Shown: in pieces, positions 6,792-15,449 of the stretch
Position numbering within the stretch: the stretch's first letter is position 1
How the letters are laid out: each line of letters opens with the position of its first letter
Assembly: GCA_030615145.1 (NCBI GenBank)
Contig: JAUWZT010000030.1
Coordinates: 1-19,563 of the forward strand
From: Promethearchaeota archaeon
GTDB taxonomy: Archaea > Asgardarchaeota > Lokiarchaeia > Sigyniarchaeales > SOKP01
DNA length: 19,563 nt
Reading direction: 5' to 3'
The notes under the pieces: generated by a model
What the model was told of the DNA's origin: nothing
What the model saw: only the letters and a program-made list of their open reading frames with translations
Databases searched by the model: none
Program-made: the position numbers and the translations under genes

Positions 6792-7019
6792 TCATCCCAT
6801 AAAGAACATAAATACAAAAAGGACCGCCATCATACCGAACATAAAAATCATTTGAACCCTTCCTTTTTTCTTTTTCTTTTTTTCATGGGTGAGATAATTA
6901 TCTCGACAAGTTTGACTGCAAAACTGCTTATCCGTTGGCATTGCCTTTCCGCATACTGGACAATGACCATGTGGCCCCCATTTCTTTTTAATTTGATCTT
7001 TCCATGAAGCTTGAGACAT
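6792..7019 (-). CDS. small zinc-ribbon protein with C-terminal membrane anchor (DUF2116-like)
   Basis: A 75-aa protein from ATG 7019: MSQASWKDQIKKKWGPHGHC opens it. A zinc ribbon follows, CPVCGKAMPTDKQFCSQTCR, with the FCS..C ending seen in DUF2116-type ribbons. A run of lysines (EKKKKKKG) precedes one hydrophobic C-terminal helix (MIFMFGMMAVLFVFMFFM). The layout is a cytoplasmic ribbon with a tail anchor, the lysines flanking the membrane on the inner side. The frame can be extended to a TTG at 7073 (93 aa), but the extra 18 residues are unremarkable and I prefer the ATG. It lies 92 bases downstream of pyrH on the same strand, past the tRNA promoter region. Confidence 0.75.
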   Translation of the reverse strand: MSQASWKDQIKKKWGPHGHCPVCGKAMPTDKQFCSQTCRDNYLTHEKKKKKKGRVQMIFMFGMMAVLFVFMFFMG

Positions 7020-7100
7020 TTTTATTTCATCTATATATTGACTGTTTAGAACTATGTTAGTAAAATGTTGCAAATTAAAATAATTTATTATAAAAAAATC

Positions 7101-7808
7101 TTAGTTTGATATAGTAGTACCAATAATCTCTTTTTCATTATCCCAAAAATTTTTAAATTGCATTAACTTTTTTCCTGAAATTACCATTATTGTAATTTTA
7201 CTTCTTTTTAATATTTGTAAAGAAACTGCATCAAAAATCCTATACTCTCCCGCAGCTGCTTGCTTATCTCCTGATGAATGTATAATAATATCTCGTAATT
7301 TATCATAAGAAAGATTTTTAATCAATTTTGCATCTTTAAAGAGTTTTGGATCTTTATCAAATATACCTTCTACATCTGTGAGGATTATTAACTTGTTTGC
7401 ATTAATATATTCTGCAACTTCGATAGCTACAGAAGTTGTCGATTGACCCAGTTGTAAACCACCCATTACTACAATTTTATGAGTTAGAATAGCAATTGAT
7501 AACTCTTCAATTGATTTTGGCACTTGGGGGTAAGCAAATTCTTTCAAATTGGAAATAATTAATCGAGAATTTATACGCGAAATATCAATTCCAATCAAAT
7601 CACATAAAGCCTCATTCTGAGTAAAATCTCTTATAACATCAATGTAATCCCTCGCTATTATTCCTCCTCCACATACAATAACAATGGAATCGTATTCTTT
7701 ATTGTTTTTAACTATATTGCAAAATTCAGTAATTCTTTTAGAATTTATCGTTTTCCCTTCAGAAAATAAAAGAGAACCCCCAATCTTTATCACAATATTC
7801 TTATTCAT
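7101..7808 (-). CDS. pyrH: archaeal UMP kinase
   Basis: A 235-aa amino-acid-kinase-fold protein that phosphorylates UMP to UDP in pyrimidine synthesis. It has the N-terminal nucleotide loop IVIKIGGSLL, VCGGGIIARDYI near residues 45-56, and DLIGIDISRINSRLI. AYPQVPKSIEE, the GGLQLGQSTTSVA loop and LTDVEGIFDKDPK follow. The C-terminal AAAGEYRIFDAVSLQILKRS segment matches the archaeal UMP kinase signature. MfnE (methanofuran pathway) shares this fold, but the GQST and PKSIEE blocks favour UMP kinase. The ATG at 7808 begins directly at the conserved strand. It is divergent from pantoate kinase across 75 bases of very AT-rich DNA that must hold both promoters. Confidence 0.9.
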   Translation of the reverse strand: MNKNIVIKIGGSLLFSEGKTINSKRITEFCNIVKNNKEYDSIVIVCGGGIIARDYIDVIRDFTQNEALCDLIGIDISRINSRLIISNLKEFAYPQVPKSIEELSIAILTHKIVVMGGLQLGQSTTSVAIEVAEYINANKLIILTDVEGIFDKDPKLFKDAKLIKNLSYDKLRDIIIHSSGDKQAAAGEYRIFDAVSLQILKRSKITIMVISGKKLMQFKNFWDNEKEIIGTTISN

Positions 7809-7883
7809 AATAAAATATAATTGATTTTTCTTTTTTAATAATATATATATAATTGAATTGATAAATTTGATTATTCAAGGAAT

Positions 7884-8837
7884 ATGGCTAATACAATAAA
7901 TAAAATTACAGTTGAAGTTCCACATCGTATTTCTGGCTTTTTTGAGATTGTAGATAAAAAAAATGGCAATAAAATTAACAACCCTGAACAAATTGGTTCT
8001 CGAGGAGCTGGATTTAACGTAAGTGGGAAAGGAAGAACAGATATATCGTTTGAAAACTTAGAGAAGGGAAAAGAAAGTTGTTGTACAATTTTTATTAATG
8101 AAGAAAGGGTTGATAAAAAAGCAGAAACAACATTTTTTATCTTTGATTACATTAAAAAATTGATAAAAGATCCCATTAAAGTTAAAATCGAACATTTTTT
8201 TGATTTACCCGTTGGATGCGGATATGGTGCAAGTGGTTCAGGTGCATTAGGAACGATTTTTGGGTTGAATAGACTATTTAATCTAAACTTGGACGATTTA
8301 GAAAACGGAAAAATTGCACATATTGCGGAAGTTGTAAAGAAAACAGGATTAGGAACTGTTTGTGGCCAATTAGGAAGAGGTCTAGGTATTTTAAAGGAAC
8401 CGGGTTATCCTTGCACCTATAAGCGCTTAAAAAGCCCTAATGATCTTTTAGTGATATGTGGTTCTTTTGGAACGATACAAACAAAATCAATCTTATCAGA
8501 TGCAAGTTTGAGTTCAAAAATAAAACGAGCTGGTAAGATTGCCTTGAATAAATTAATGTTAGAGCCTAATTATAGAAATTTTATTAAGGTTTCATTTCAA
8601 TTTGTAGAAGAGTCAGAGATATTGAAAATTTTACATTTAGATAGAATTAGGGAATTATTAAATGATTTACACAAATTAGATATCATAGGTGCCAGTATGA
8701 ATCAATTAGGGCGCTCAGTTTATATATTTTGCAAAAAAGGAAAAGAAAACGAGGTTCTTGAAGTTTTAAATACATATAAACCAGAAATATTAATATTTAC
8801 ATTAACTATTAATAACAAAAATACAATCTCTTTTTAA
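7884..8837 (+). CDS. pantoate kinase (archaeal CoA biosynthesis)
   Basis: A 317-aa GHMP-superfamily kinase matching archaeal pantoate kinase (COG1829). It phosphorylates pantoate to 4-phosphopantoate, which replaces the bacterial pantothenate route to CoA. The N-terminal VPHRISGFFEIV and IGSRGAGFNV blocks are typical. The phosphate-binding loop LPVGCGYGASGSGALG lies near residues 107-122, and TGLGTVCGQLGRGLGI near 155-170. GASMNQLGRSVYIF near the C-terminus is the third GHMP-like motif. Start ATG 7884 is preceded by CAAGGAAT. It is convergent with proC; the stops are six bases apart. The partner phosphopantothenate synthetase is not in the window. Confidence 0.9.
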   Translation: MANTINKITVEVPHRISGFFEIVDKKNGNKINNPEQIGSRGAGFNVSGKGRTDISFENLEKGKESCCTIFINEERVDKKAETTFFIFDYIKKLIKDPIKVKIEHFFDLPVGCGYGASGSGALGTIFGLNRLFNLNLDDLENGKIAHIAEVVKKTGLGTVCGQLGRGLGILKEPGYPCTYKRLKSPNDLLVICGSFGTIQTKSILSDASLSSKIKRAGKIALNKLMLEPNYRNFIKVSFQFVEESEILKILHLDRIRELLNDLHKLDIIGASMNQLGRSVYIFCKKGKENEVLEVLNTYKPEILIFTLTINNKNTISF

Positions 8838-8842
8838 AAAAA

Positions 8843-9667
8843 TTAATTTTTATTTTTTGCAGAATTTAATGATTTGGATTTTATTGTAGCTGATTCTACT
8901 GCTCTAATCATGGTTGCTCTCAATTTAGCTGATTCAATTTCATGTATTGCAGTGATCGTCGTTCCTCCAGGAGTGGCTACCATATCTTTCAGTTCCCCAG
9001 GGTGTTTACCTGTTTCTAATAATAATTTTGCGGAACCCAAAACAGTTTGAGCAGCTAATTTTAGAGACACGGCTCTAGGTAAGCCCATTTTCACGCCACC
9101 ATCAGCTAATGCTTCAATAATAATAAAAATGTAAGCGGGACCGCTTCCAGATAGTCCTGTAACCGCATCTAAATGAGTTTCATCTAATTCTACTACTATA
9201 CCGACAGCATTAAAAAGTTTTTTAACAAAGTCTATTTGGTAATCTTTGATGTTTTCGTTGTATGCTATTGCCGTTGCTGCAGCTCCTATAAGTGCTGGAG
9301 TGTTTGTCATAATTCTTATTAATCCGATTGGGTTATTAATAAATTTAGTAATGTGAGTAAGAGAAATTCCCGCTGCTATAGAAATAATTGTTTGTTGTTC
9401 TGTAATTGTTTGCCCAATTTCACGCAAAACAGTATCTATTACTTGAGGAATAACAGCAATTAAAATATATTTAGATGAACGCACTAAATCCGCATTACTT
9501 TTAGCAATCTCAACATTAAATTCCTTAGAGTGTATATTTCTTTTGTCTTCATCTATATCAAAAATAATAATTTCATTTTTATTAAGAGTATTCGTAGAAA
9601 TTAATCTCTTTAATAAAGCAGAACCGATTTTTCCAATACCGATAATTCCTAATTCTTTATTGTACAT
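8843..9667 (-). CDS. proC: pyrroline-5-carboxylate reductase
   Basis: A 274-aa enzyme for the last step of proline synthesis (P5C to proline with NAD(P)H). The Rossmann fingerprint GIIGIGKIGSALLKRL sits at the N-terminus. IAAGISLTHI and IRIMTNTPALIGAAATA lie mid-protein. The family signature is present near residues 160-190: GLSGSGPAYIF and ALADGGVKMGLPR. It continues to ATPGGTTITAIHEIE. Length is normal (260-280 aa). The start is ATG at 9665-9667. It is third in a minus-strand series mfnB-GNAT-proC, 86 bases after the GNAT gene. No glutamate kinase or dehydrogenase gene is nearby. Confidence 0.95.
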   Translation of the reverse strand: MYNKELGIIGIGKIGSALLKRLISTNTLNKNEIIIFDIDEDKRNIHSKEFNVEIAKSNADLVRSSKYILIAVIPQVIDTVLREIGQTITEQQTIISIAAGISLTHITKFINNPIGLIRIMTNTPALIGAAATAIAYNENIKDYQIDFVKKLFNAVGIVVELDETHLDAVTGLSGSGPAYIFIIIEALADGGVKMGLPRAVSLKLAAQTVLGSAKLLLETGKHPGELKDMVATPGGTTITAIHEIESAKLRATMIRAVESATIKSKSLNSAKNKN

Positions 9668-9753
9668 AGATTTAGTTTATTAATGTAACCAAAATAATAT
9701 TATTAAATAGAACGATTATTTAAAATATTAAAAAGGCGTTTCTCAGACAATAT

Positions 9754-10278
9754 TCAATTAAATACATCACTAAGATTATTTGCTATAAATTCAGAGGATC
9801 TAATTCCGAAATCGTTCCATAAATTAATTTCTAAAATAATTTTATCTTTCACTTTATTAATTTGATGAAACTTATTATATTGAAAAAATTGAATCCCATT
9901 TTTATATTTATGAGGTAATTCTACAAAAATAGAAGCAATTCCCTTTTTTTTTTGAATGGTTAAGTAGTTTATTAATATGTTTTTTCCAATATGTTTTTTC
10001 CTGAAATTTGGATTTACATATATTAAATAGAGATTCGTTTTAGGCACAATTTTTTCTAATGAATCAACCTTGTGATTTTTTTCTTCCGCAACTAAAATTC
10101 CCACTAAAAGTTTCTTATAATATGCCGTTAATGTAAAATATTTGCGATTTAAAAAATTAATATTAAAATCTTCAATCAGTTGTAAAAATTCTTTAGCACA
10201 CAGATTCAAGTCAATTAAATCTTCTTTATTTGCTTCTTTTATACTGATATCTGAATCGTCAATTTGAAATTCTCTCAT
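9754..10278 (-). CDS. GNAT family acetyltransferase
   Basis: A 174-aa protein with a GNAT fold. The central strand ending in YLIYVNPNFRKKHIGKNIL (residues about 84-102) contains the acetyl-CoA pyrophosphate loop of the R-x-x-x-x-G-K type. It is followed by the helix NYLTIQKKKG and IASIFVELPHK. The upstream part (YYKKLLVGILVAEE) is the paired beta4-like strand. The substrate cannot be told from sequence. It begins seven bases after the stop of mfnB on the same strand, so the two are likely cotranscribed; this proximity need not imply a role in methanofuran synthesis. Confidence 0.8.
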   Translation of the reverse strand: MREFQIDDSDISIKEANKEDLIDLNLCAKEFLQLIEDFNINFLNRKYFTLTAYYKKLLVGILVAEEKNHKVDSLEKIVPKTNLYLIYVNPNFRKKHIGKNILINYLTIQKKKGIASIFVELPHKYKNGIQFFQYNKFHQINKVKDKIILEINLWNDFGIRSSEFIANNLSDVFN

Positions 10279-10285
10279 AAACAGC

Positions 10286-11026
10286 TTAATTGTATAATTC
10301 GGATTTTAATTCTTCAATAAGATACCCTTTAATCATTCCATTATTTCTGTCATATCCTTCACAAACTACGCTCCTAACGCCAATTAAATCGGGTGAGATC
10401 TCTTTTATTTTAGGGATTGAATCTATCAATAAGTTTCCAGCTAGAGCAACTTCAAGGTTTAATTCTTTTGATTTATCTCTAAACTGTTTTAATTGTTTAA
10501 CATTTAAAAAATCGAACAAATTCTTTCCATCTTTGATGAATGTATCAAGCATTGCAATATCAGAACCAGATTTTTCTGCGATAGTGGGGATGGATAAAAA
10601 ATCTGGTGATGAATTCATCCGTATTCTATCGGCATAACCCGCTACGACGATCTTTATATCCTTATCGTAATTTTTTACAGCTTTTACAACTTTAGTCATT
10701 AAATTTATGCCTTCTTTTTCGGTATTTGGCCCTTTAAGCCCCACTTTAATAATATCTGCCCCCGATACTGCAGCACCTAGAGCCGCTAACGAAGCTGAAC
10801 CAGGTAAATTAGGAAAATCTCCAATAGTTGCGCTCAATAATTGAGGGCTATTAGGAGGAATTAAGCTCTTCATTTTTTTTATAATCCAAGGAAAATTTGC
10901 TCCAAGAGAACCTTCGCTTGGATTTTTGCAATCGATATAATTCACGTCTTTATCTTGAACTAGAACCTTTGCTTCCTCAATATCTTTAGGGCTTATCAAC
11001 AATTTGATTCTTTTTTGCATAATCAC
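10286..11026 (-). CDS. mfnB: (5-formylfuran-3-yl)methyl phosphate synthase
   Basis: A 246-aa TIM-barrel enzyme (DUF556) that joins two glyceraldehyde-3-phosphates into the furan ring of methanofuran. Conserved blocks are LLISPKDIEEAK, YIDCKNPSEGSLGANFPWII, SATIGDFPNLPGSASLAALG and GADIIKVGL. MLDTFIKDGKNLFDFL and IGVRSVVCEG follow. Lys34 (in DCKNP) aligns with the Schiff-base lysine of the family, and Lys94 (in KVGL) with the second conserved lysine. Methanofuran is a C1 carrier of the archaeal Wood-Ljungdahl pathway, so its presence suggests H4MPT-linked C1 metabolism. The frame starts ATG ATT ATG; the first ATG is used here. No other mfn gene is recognised. Confidence 0.93.
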   Translation of the reverse strand: MIMQKRIKLLISPKDIEEAKVLVQDKDVNYIDCKNPSEGSLGANFPWIIKKMKSLIPPNSPQLLSATIGDFPNLPGSASLAALGAAVSGADIIKVGLKGPNTEKEGINLMTKVVKAVKNYDKDIKIVVAGYADRIRMNSSPDFLSIPTIAEKSGSDIAMLDTFIKDGKNLFDFLNVKQLKQFRDKSKELNLEVALAGNLLIDSIPKIKEISPDLIGVRSVVCEGYDRNNGMIKGYLIEELKSELYN

Positions 11027-11237
11027 TAAAATTTAAATGTAATTTTGAATGGAACGATTAGAATTTACTCATCTTAATAAACAAATGCGTTTAATAATAG
11101 ATCTTTTATATTATCAAGCTAAAATATTTTTTTATTTTTAGATATTTGTAATTAAATTAAAACATATAAAGAACAAATGATATAAAAATTTAAATTAAAT
11201 AATTATTATTAAATATCAAAAAAATTATGAATTTATT

Positions 11238-11768
11238 ATGTCCCCAAAAGAAATCACAAAAGTAGACATAACAAACGAAGTATTTAGAGAGCCATTTGAA
11301 GTTATTAAACAAATATCCTTAAATTTAGATTCGTTAAAATATACTAAAGTTATTCAAACATTTGTAATGGAAGATCGAAGATTGAACCTCTCTTTAGAAA
11401 ATCAAGGATCCAGTTATTTCAAGGGTAAGATTGTTTGGATTGGCAATAAAAAAGATGATAGCGAAGGAACTATCTTTTGCGTTGATACTAAAACGGAATT
11501 AAAACAGATTAATCCTACTGCCGAAAATACTGAAAATGTTGTGCTTGATATAAAAAAGGAAATTATTAGAATATCTACTGCATCCAAAACGAAATGTACA
11601 GTTTGTGGAAAGAACATTGAAATTTTCGATGAAGTGACTGGTTGTCCAATTTGTGAAGCGAAAGCCCATAAAGGACATTTCATAGATTGGGTTAGAATGA
11701 AACATGCTTGTCCAGTTTGTAAAAAATCTTTAAATGTATCAAGTTCTGGTGTGATTTTTCTTGATTAA
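11238..11768 (+). CDS. RING-like zinc-binding protein
   Basis: A 176-aa protein. Residues 1-115 are mixed alpha/beta without a recognisable domain. The C-terminal 60 residues hold eight candidate zinc ligands in RING-like order. They read CTVC, 12 residues, CPIC, then H and H (EAKAHKGHFIDWV), then CPVC. The piece HKGHFIDWVRMKHACPVC matches the H-x2-[CH]-I-x2-W...CPxC core of RING-H2 fingers, including the tryptophan that contacts E2 enzymes in eukaryotes. Ubiquitin-like systems occur in some Asgard archaea, so an E3 role is conceivable but inferred. No E1, E2 or ubiquitin gene is in the window. Its stop overlaps that of the HisA-like gene by four bases (convergent). Confidence 0.7.
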   Translation: MSPKEITKVDITNEVFREPFEVIKQISLNLDSLKYTKVIQTFVMEDRRLNLSLENQGSSYFKGKIVWIGNKKDDSEGTIFCVDTKTELKQINPTAENTENVVLDIKKEIIRISTASKTKCTVCGKNIEIFDEVTGCPICEAKAHKGHFIDWVRMKHACPVCKKSLNVSSSGVIFLD

Positions 11769-12508
11769 CTTTGATTAAACTTTCTTATTTTATCAATATT
11801 AATAGTTCCATCGTGTAAAGCGGTTCCTATTAGAACTCCTGAGAAATTATGCTGATTATATAATTTAATATCATCCATATCCTTAATTCCTCCTCCAACT
11901 ATTATATTTCCCTTAAATTCATCCCTTATTTGTTGATATAACTGCGGGATTCCACCCAACTTTTGCCCTACTTTATAAAGATCAAGTAGAATTATTTTTT
12001 CAACACCTAAATTTTCAATCTTCTTTATAATTTCAATTGGTTTCTGGTTTTGTAATTCATTTATATTGGTTTGAATCAATTCGTTGTACATATCTATACT
12101 TACAATGGTTTTACTCTTACCATAAATTTTTAAACATTTAGAAATAACTTTTAAATTTTTTATCGTCTCTAATCCTAAAATTAATGTATCTATGCTATAT
12201 TTAGAATATATTTTAACATTCTTTATAGACAAAATTCCTGGATCAATAATGATTTTAACATTTGGTATGGTTAAAATTTTTTCTAATAACTTAAAATTAG
12301 GTTCTTTTTTGATTATTGCATCTAAATCGGCAATATATATATCATTGATTTAATAATCATCTTTCAATTTTTTAACTATTTTTATTGGATCACAGCTATT
12401 TATCCAAACCGCCTTTAACGGTTTATATCTCTCTCGTTCTCCTTTTATGGCATGAACTGCTTCAGAATTTAACACATCAATTACGGGTATGATCTTAAAA
12501 CTACTCAT
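11765..12508 (-). pseudogene. HisA-like (COG1411) protein interrupted by one in-frame TAA
   Basis: ATG 12508 opens a frame starting MSSFKIIPVIDVLNSEAVHA, typical of HisA-related barrels (Asp11 in PVIDV is the first catalytic-type Asp). Codon 53 is TAA (12350-12352). The same frame continues without a shift: INDIYIADLDAIIKK immediately after, then KVISKCLKIYG, KIILLDLYKVGQKLGG, NIIVGGGIKDMDD and VLIGTALHDG. Read through, the protein is about 247 residues, normal for the family. Only one codon is out of place, between DPIKIVKKLKDDY and INDIYIAD, where relatives carry an ordinary residue. It is probably a nonsense mutation or sequence error. The COG1411 family is uncharacterised; a cofactor-synthesis role near mfnB is speculation. 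Confidence 0.8.
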
Positions 12509-12681
12509 CTTTTCGACTTAAAATTTTTATTTTTTCTTAGATAAAAACAACAAATTACCAATATGAAATACCCTTTTTTTTTTTAAATAGTGATTAATTA
12601 ATTATTAAATAGTTTTATTTTTAAAGTATTAATTCTAAAATTATCTTTGAATAAAAAAACCTTTTTAAAATAGTGAAATAA

Positions 12682-14397
12682 ATGAAAACGGAAGCATATA
12701 TTAATAAAATTATTGAGGATACTGGTCTATCTAGAACTGATATTCAAAGCTTAGTAGAAGAAAAAAAAGAAGAACTTAAGGGTTTAATCTCAGACGAAGG
12801 AGCTTTGTTTGTAATTGCTAAAGAGTTAGGAGTAGATGTGACGAGTGAAAATAAGGACCTCTTGAATGAAATTGAGTTAAATATCTCAGATATTACATTA
12901 AATATGAAAAATATTGCTATTGTCGGTAGAGTTAAGGATATATATCATGTTAATAATTTTACTAAAAGCAGTGGAGAAACTGGACATGTAGGATCGTTTT
13001 TGTTGCATGATAATACAGGCGATATCCGAATTGTTTTATGGGATGAACAAGTGAGCATTTTTAAAGATGAACGCTTTGAAAAAAATGAAATTGTTAAAAT
13101 TTTAAATGGTAATGCAAAAAAGGGAAGATTCGATGGAATAGAGATTCATGTTGGAGGATTTAGCAAAATTGATTTGGCTCCTGAGGATGTTGATTACAAG
13201 AAATACCCAAAGATTATTGAAGAATTCACAAAAATACAAGAGATCAACGAAAAATTAGGATCTTTATCAACTGAGGGAAAGGTAATGAACCGTTTCCCCG
13301 TAAAAGAATTCATTAGGAAAGATGGCCAAAACGGTAGGGTTAGTTCAATAATACTGAGAGATTCAACGGGCAAAGTAAGAATTACTTTTTGGAATGAAGA
13401 TATCGAAAAAATCAAAAATGTTGAAGTTGGTGATTTTATTTCGCTCACTAACTTAAATCCAAGAAAAAGCAACTATGCAGAAAACAGAATTGATGTGCAC
13501 GCAACTCCGTGGACTAAAATAACGAAAACAGATAAAACATTGAATTTAGATGCAAAATTTATTGATAAAATCGTAAAGCTTCAACAGGAGAAGGATTACG
13601 CTTCATTTCAAGGAATTATTGTTTCAGTAGAAGACCTAAGAAAGGTTACACTAAAATCAGGAGACGAGGTATCTCTATTAAGTTTTTCGGTAAGTGACGA
13701 TACTGATAGCATAAGAGTTACTGCATGGCAGGAAAAAGCAGATGAATTATCGAAGTCTCTAAAGATTGGAGAGGGTATTTCGTTAAAAAATGTTGTATTA
13801 AGATTTAGTAATTATTGGGAAAAAAATGAAGCATCAATTCAAAATGACTCTAGTTTAGAAAAAATAGATTTAAAAATCTCAAATCTAAAAATTTCAGAAA
13901 CTCCATCAAAAGAACAGCGTCGAACTTTTTCAAGAAATTTTACTGAAATTAATTCGATACAATCATCTGGGTTTTTTGAAATAAAGGGATTTATTTCTAA
14001 TGAATTAAAAAAAATCAATTTCTACGAAGCTTGTACTACTTGTAGAAGAAAAATTGATAATTGTAAATGCGACCAAAAAGGTAATACAAAACTAACAATG
14101 ATTGTTAGTCATTTCGTTGAAGATGAAAGCGGTAAAATTAGGGCTACATTTATTGGAGACGCAGCAGAAAAATTAATTGGAAAGAACGCTGATACAATTA
14201 TAAAAGTTAAAGATACTCCAGATTATGAAAAATTATTAGAAAATTTCTCTGCTGAAATCGTTGGAAGAGATATTATGATTAGAGGTTCAGTAAAATTTAA
14301 TGATTTTAGTGATTCCTATGAAATTGTTGCTTCAGATTTTCAGGATATCAATGTGGAAGAAGAATTAGATAATAGTATGAAGGAAATCTTGACTTAA
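12682..14397 (+). CDS. replication protein A, multi-OB-fold single-stranded DNA-binding protein
   Basis: A 571-aa archaeal RPA (RPA41/RPA1-like) that coats single-stranded DNA in replication and repair. Residues 1-55 form a helical N-terminal domain (GLSRTDIQSLVEEKKEEL). OB folds lie at about 68-165 (GSFLLHDNTGDIRIVLWDE), 185-280 (GRVSSIILRDSTGKVRITFW) and 300-395 (LLSFSVSDDTDSIRVTAWQ). The fourth, about 425-560, contains a zinc ribbon with Cys451, Cys454, Cys461 and Cys463, then LTMIVSHFVEDESGKIRATF. This matches the zinc-containing C-terminal OB fold of euryarchaeal RPA. It is apparently monocistronic. A perfect palindrome and T-rich tract follow the stop. Confidence 0.9.
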   Translation: MKTEAYINKIIEDTGLSRTDIQSLVEEKKEELKGLISDEGALFVIAKELGVDVTSENKDLLNEIELNISDITLNMKNIAIVGRVKDIYHVNNFTKSSGETGHVGSFLLHDNTGDIRIVLWDEQVSIFKDERFEKNEIVKILNGNAKKGRFDGIEIHVGGFSKIDLAPEDVDYKKYPKIIEEFTKIQEINEKLGSLSTEGKVMNRFPVKEFIRKDGQNGRVSSIILRDSTGKVRITFWNEDIEKIKNVEVGDFISLTNLNPRKSNYAENRIDVHATPWTKITKTDKTLNLDAKFIDKIVKLQQEKDYASFQGIIVSVEDLRKVTLKSGDEVSLLSFSVSDDTDSIRVTAWQEKADELSKSLKIGEGISLKNVVLRFSNYWEKNEASIQNDSSLEKIDLKISNLKISETPSKEQRRTFSRNFTEINSIQSSGFFEIKGFISNELKKINFYEACTTCRRKIDNCKCDQKGNTKLTMIVSHFVEDESGKIRATFIGDAAEKLIGKNADTIIKVKDTPDYEKLLENFSAEIVGRDIMIRGSVKFNDFSDSYEIVASDFQDINVEEELDNSMKEILT

Positions 14398-14409
14398 ATA
14401 AAATTTTTT

Positions 14410-14437
14410 ATAAAAAAGCTTTTTTATTAATTTTTGT
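14410..14437 (+). terminator. palindrome and T-rich tract after RPA
   Basis: ATAAAAAAGCTTTTTTAT is a perfect 18-base palindrome beginning 13 bases after the RPA stop, followed by TTAATTTTTG. A T-rich tract of this kind can end archaeal transcription without a strong hairpin. The AT-only stem makes RNA folding weak, so the T tract is the better evidence. Confidence 0.4.
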
Positions 14438-14486
14438 TTCTATTTCATAAATTATCTTAAAAATTATTAGTTTTTAGATTGGAAAC

Positions 14487-15419
14487 ATGAGGCATGTTGA
14501 TATTGTTGGGTTAGGCGAAGTGGTTTTAGATTGGGTTGCCGAAATACCACACTTTCCAAAACCGGATGAAAAAATTGATGCATTAAGCGAGAATTATTTT
14601 TCGGGCGGTGTTACAGCTAATTATTTAGTAGCAGTAGCTAGATTGGGGGGCTTATGCGGATTTATAGGTGCTGTTGGAGATGATTCTTATGGTGATTTCT
14701 TGGTTGATGATTTCGTTAAAGAAAAGGTAGACACAACTTTTATTGTAAAGAAGCCAAATAAAAAAACGCCTGTTAATTTTATATTTATTGCTAAAGGGGA
14801 AAAGTCAATAATTCAATCTCCTCACATGCAAACAACAAAAATAGATGTTAATGATTTAAATGAATCTTTTATAGCAGAATCTAAGCTATTACATACTACA
14901 ATGATTCATCAAGAAGTTACTGAAAAAGCCATTGAAATTGCTAAAAGAAATAATGTTAAAATTAGTATTGATTTAGAATCTCAAATTGCGCAAAAAGGCT
15001 GGCAATATTTAAAAAATCTACTTTTAAATGCTGATATTTTAATTCCAAATAAAGAAGGGGCAAAAACTATAACGAACAGCGATAATCCTGAAAAAGCAGC
15101 TAATATTTTAGTGAAAAAAGGGATACCTATTGTAATTATTACATTAGGAAGTAAAGGGGCGTTAATAACCACAAGTGACTTTCAAAAAAGGATACCTACT
15201 TACGATATTAAACATATTATTGATACTACAGGGGCAGGAGATACATTCAATGGTGCATTTTCTCTAGCTTACTGGATTAAAGGTTGGGATTTGGAAAAAG
15301 CCTGTAAATACGGTAATGCTGCAGCTTCTTTGAAGATCCAAAAATTAGGTGCGAGATCTGGCATGCCTAAAGAAAATGAGTTGTTAGATTTCTTAAAGAA
15401 GAATGATGATACATTCTAA
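14487..15419 (+). CDS. PfkB-family carbohydrate kinase
   Basis: A 310-aa ribokinase-like sugar or nucleoside kinase. It has the N-terminal VDIVGLGEVVLDWVAEIP and FSGGVTANYLVAVARLGG, the first PfkB signature. IGAVGDDSYGDFLVDD and DILIPNKEGAK follow. The C-terminal signature IIDTTGAGDTFNGAFSLAYW contains the anion hole GAGD with catalytic base Asp252. The substrate cannot be read from sequence; fructokinase-, ribokinase- and ADP-dependent-type relatives all share these motifs. It begins 89 bases after RPA on the same strand and probably has its own promoter. The ATG at 14487 starts the first strand directly. Confidence 0.9.
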   Translation: MRHVDIVGLGEVVLDWVAEIPHFPKPDEKIDALSENYFSGGVTANYLVAVARLGGLCGFIGAVGDDSYGDFLVDDFVKEKVDTTFIVKKPNKKTPVNFIFIAKGEKSIIQSPHMQTTKIDVNDLNESFIAESKLLHTTMIHQEVTEKAIEIAKRNNVKISIDLESQIAQKGWQYLKNLLLNADILIPNKEGAKTITNSDNPEKAANILVKKGIPIVIITLGSKGALITTSDFQKRIPTYDIKHIIDTTGAGDTFNGAFSLAYWIKGWDLEKACKYGNAAASLKIQKLGARSGMPKENELLDFLKKNDDTF

Positions 15420-15449
15420 TAAAGTTTATAGGTTTAATAGTAGATTTTT

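Noticed and set aside
6552..7007. Plus-strand ORFs over the tRNA and the zinc-ribbon gene
   Set aside because: They are antisense to the tRNA-Leu and to the ribbon protein and show no domain-like sequence.
7101..7808. Methanofuran kinase MfnE instead of UMP kinase, given mfnB nearby
   Set aside because: The PKSIEE, GQST and AGEYRIFDAVSLQILKRS blocks match archaeal UMP kinase, and the gene is not adjacent to mfnB.
13194..13472. Minus-strand ORF inside RPA, and similar antisense ORFs inside other long genes
   Set aside because: Low-complexity antisense frames to clear coding regions, with no start context or homologous motif.
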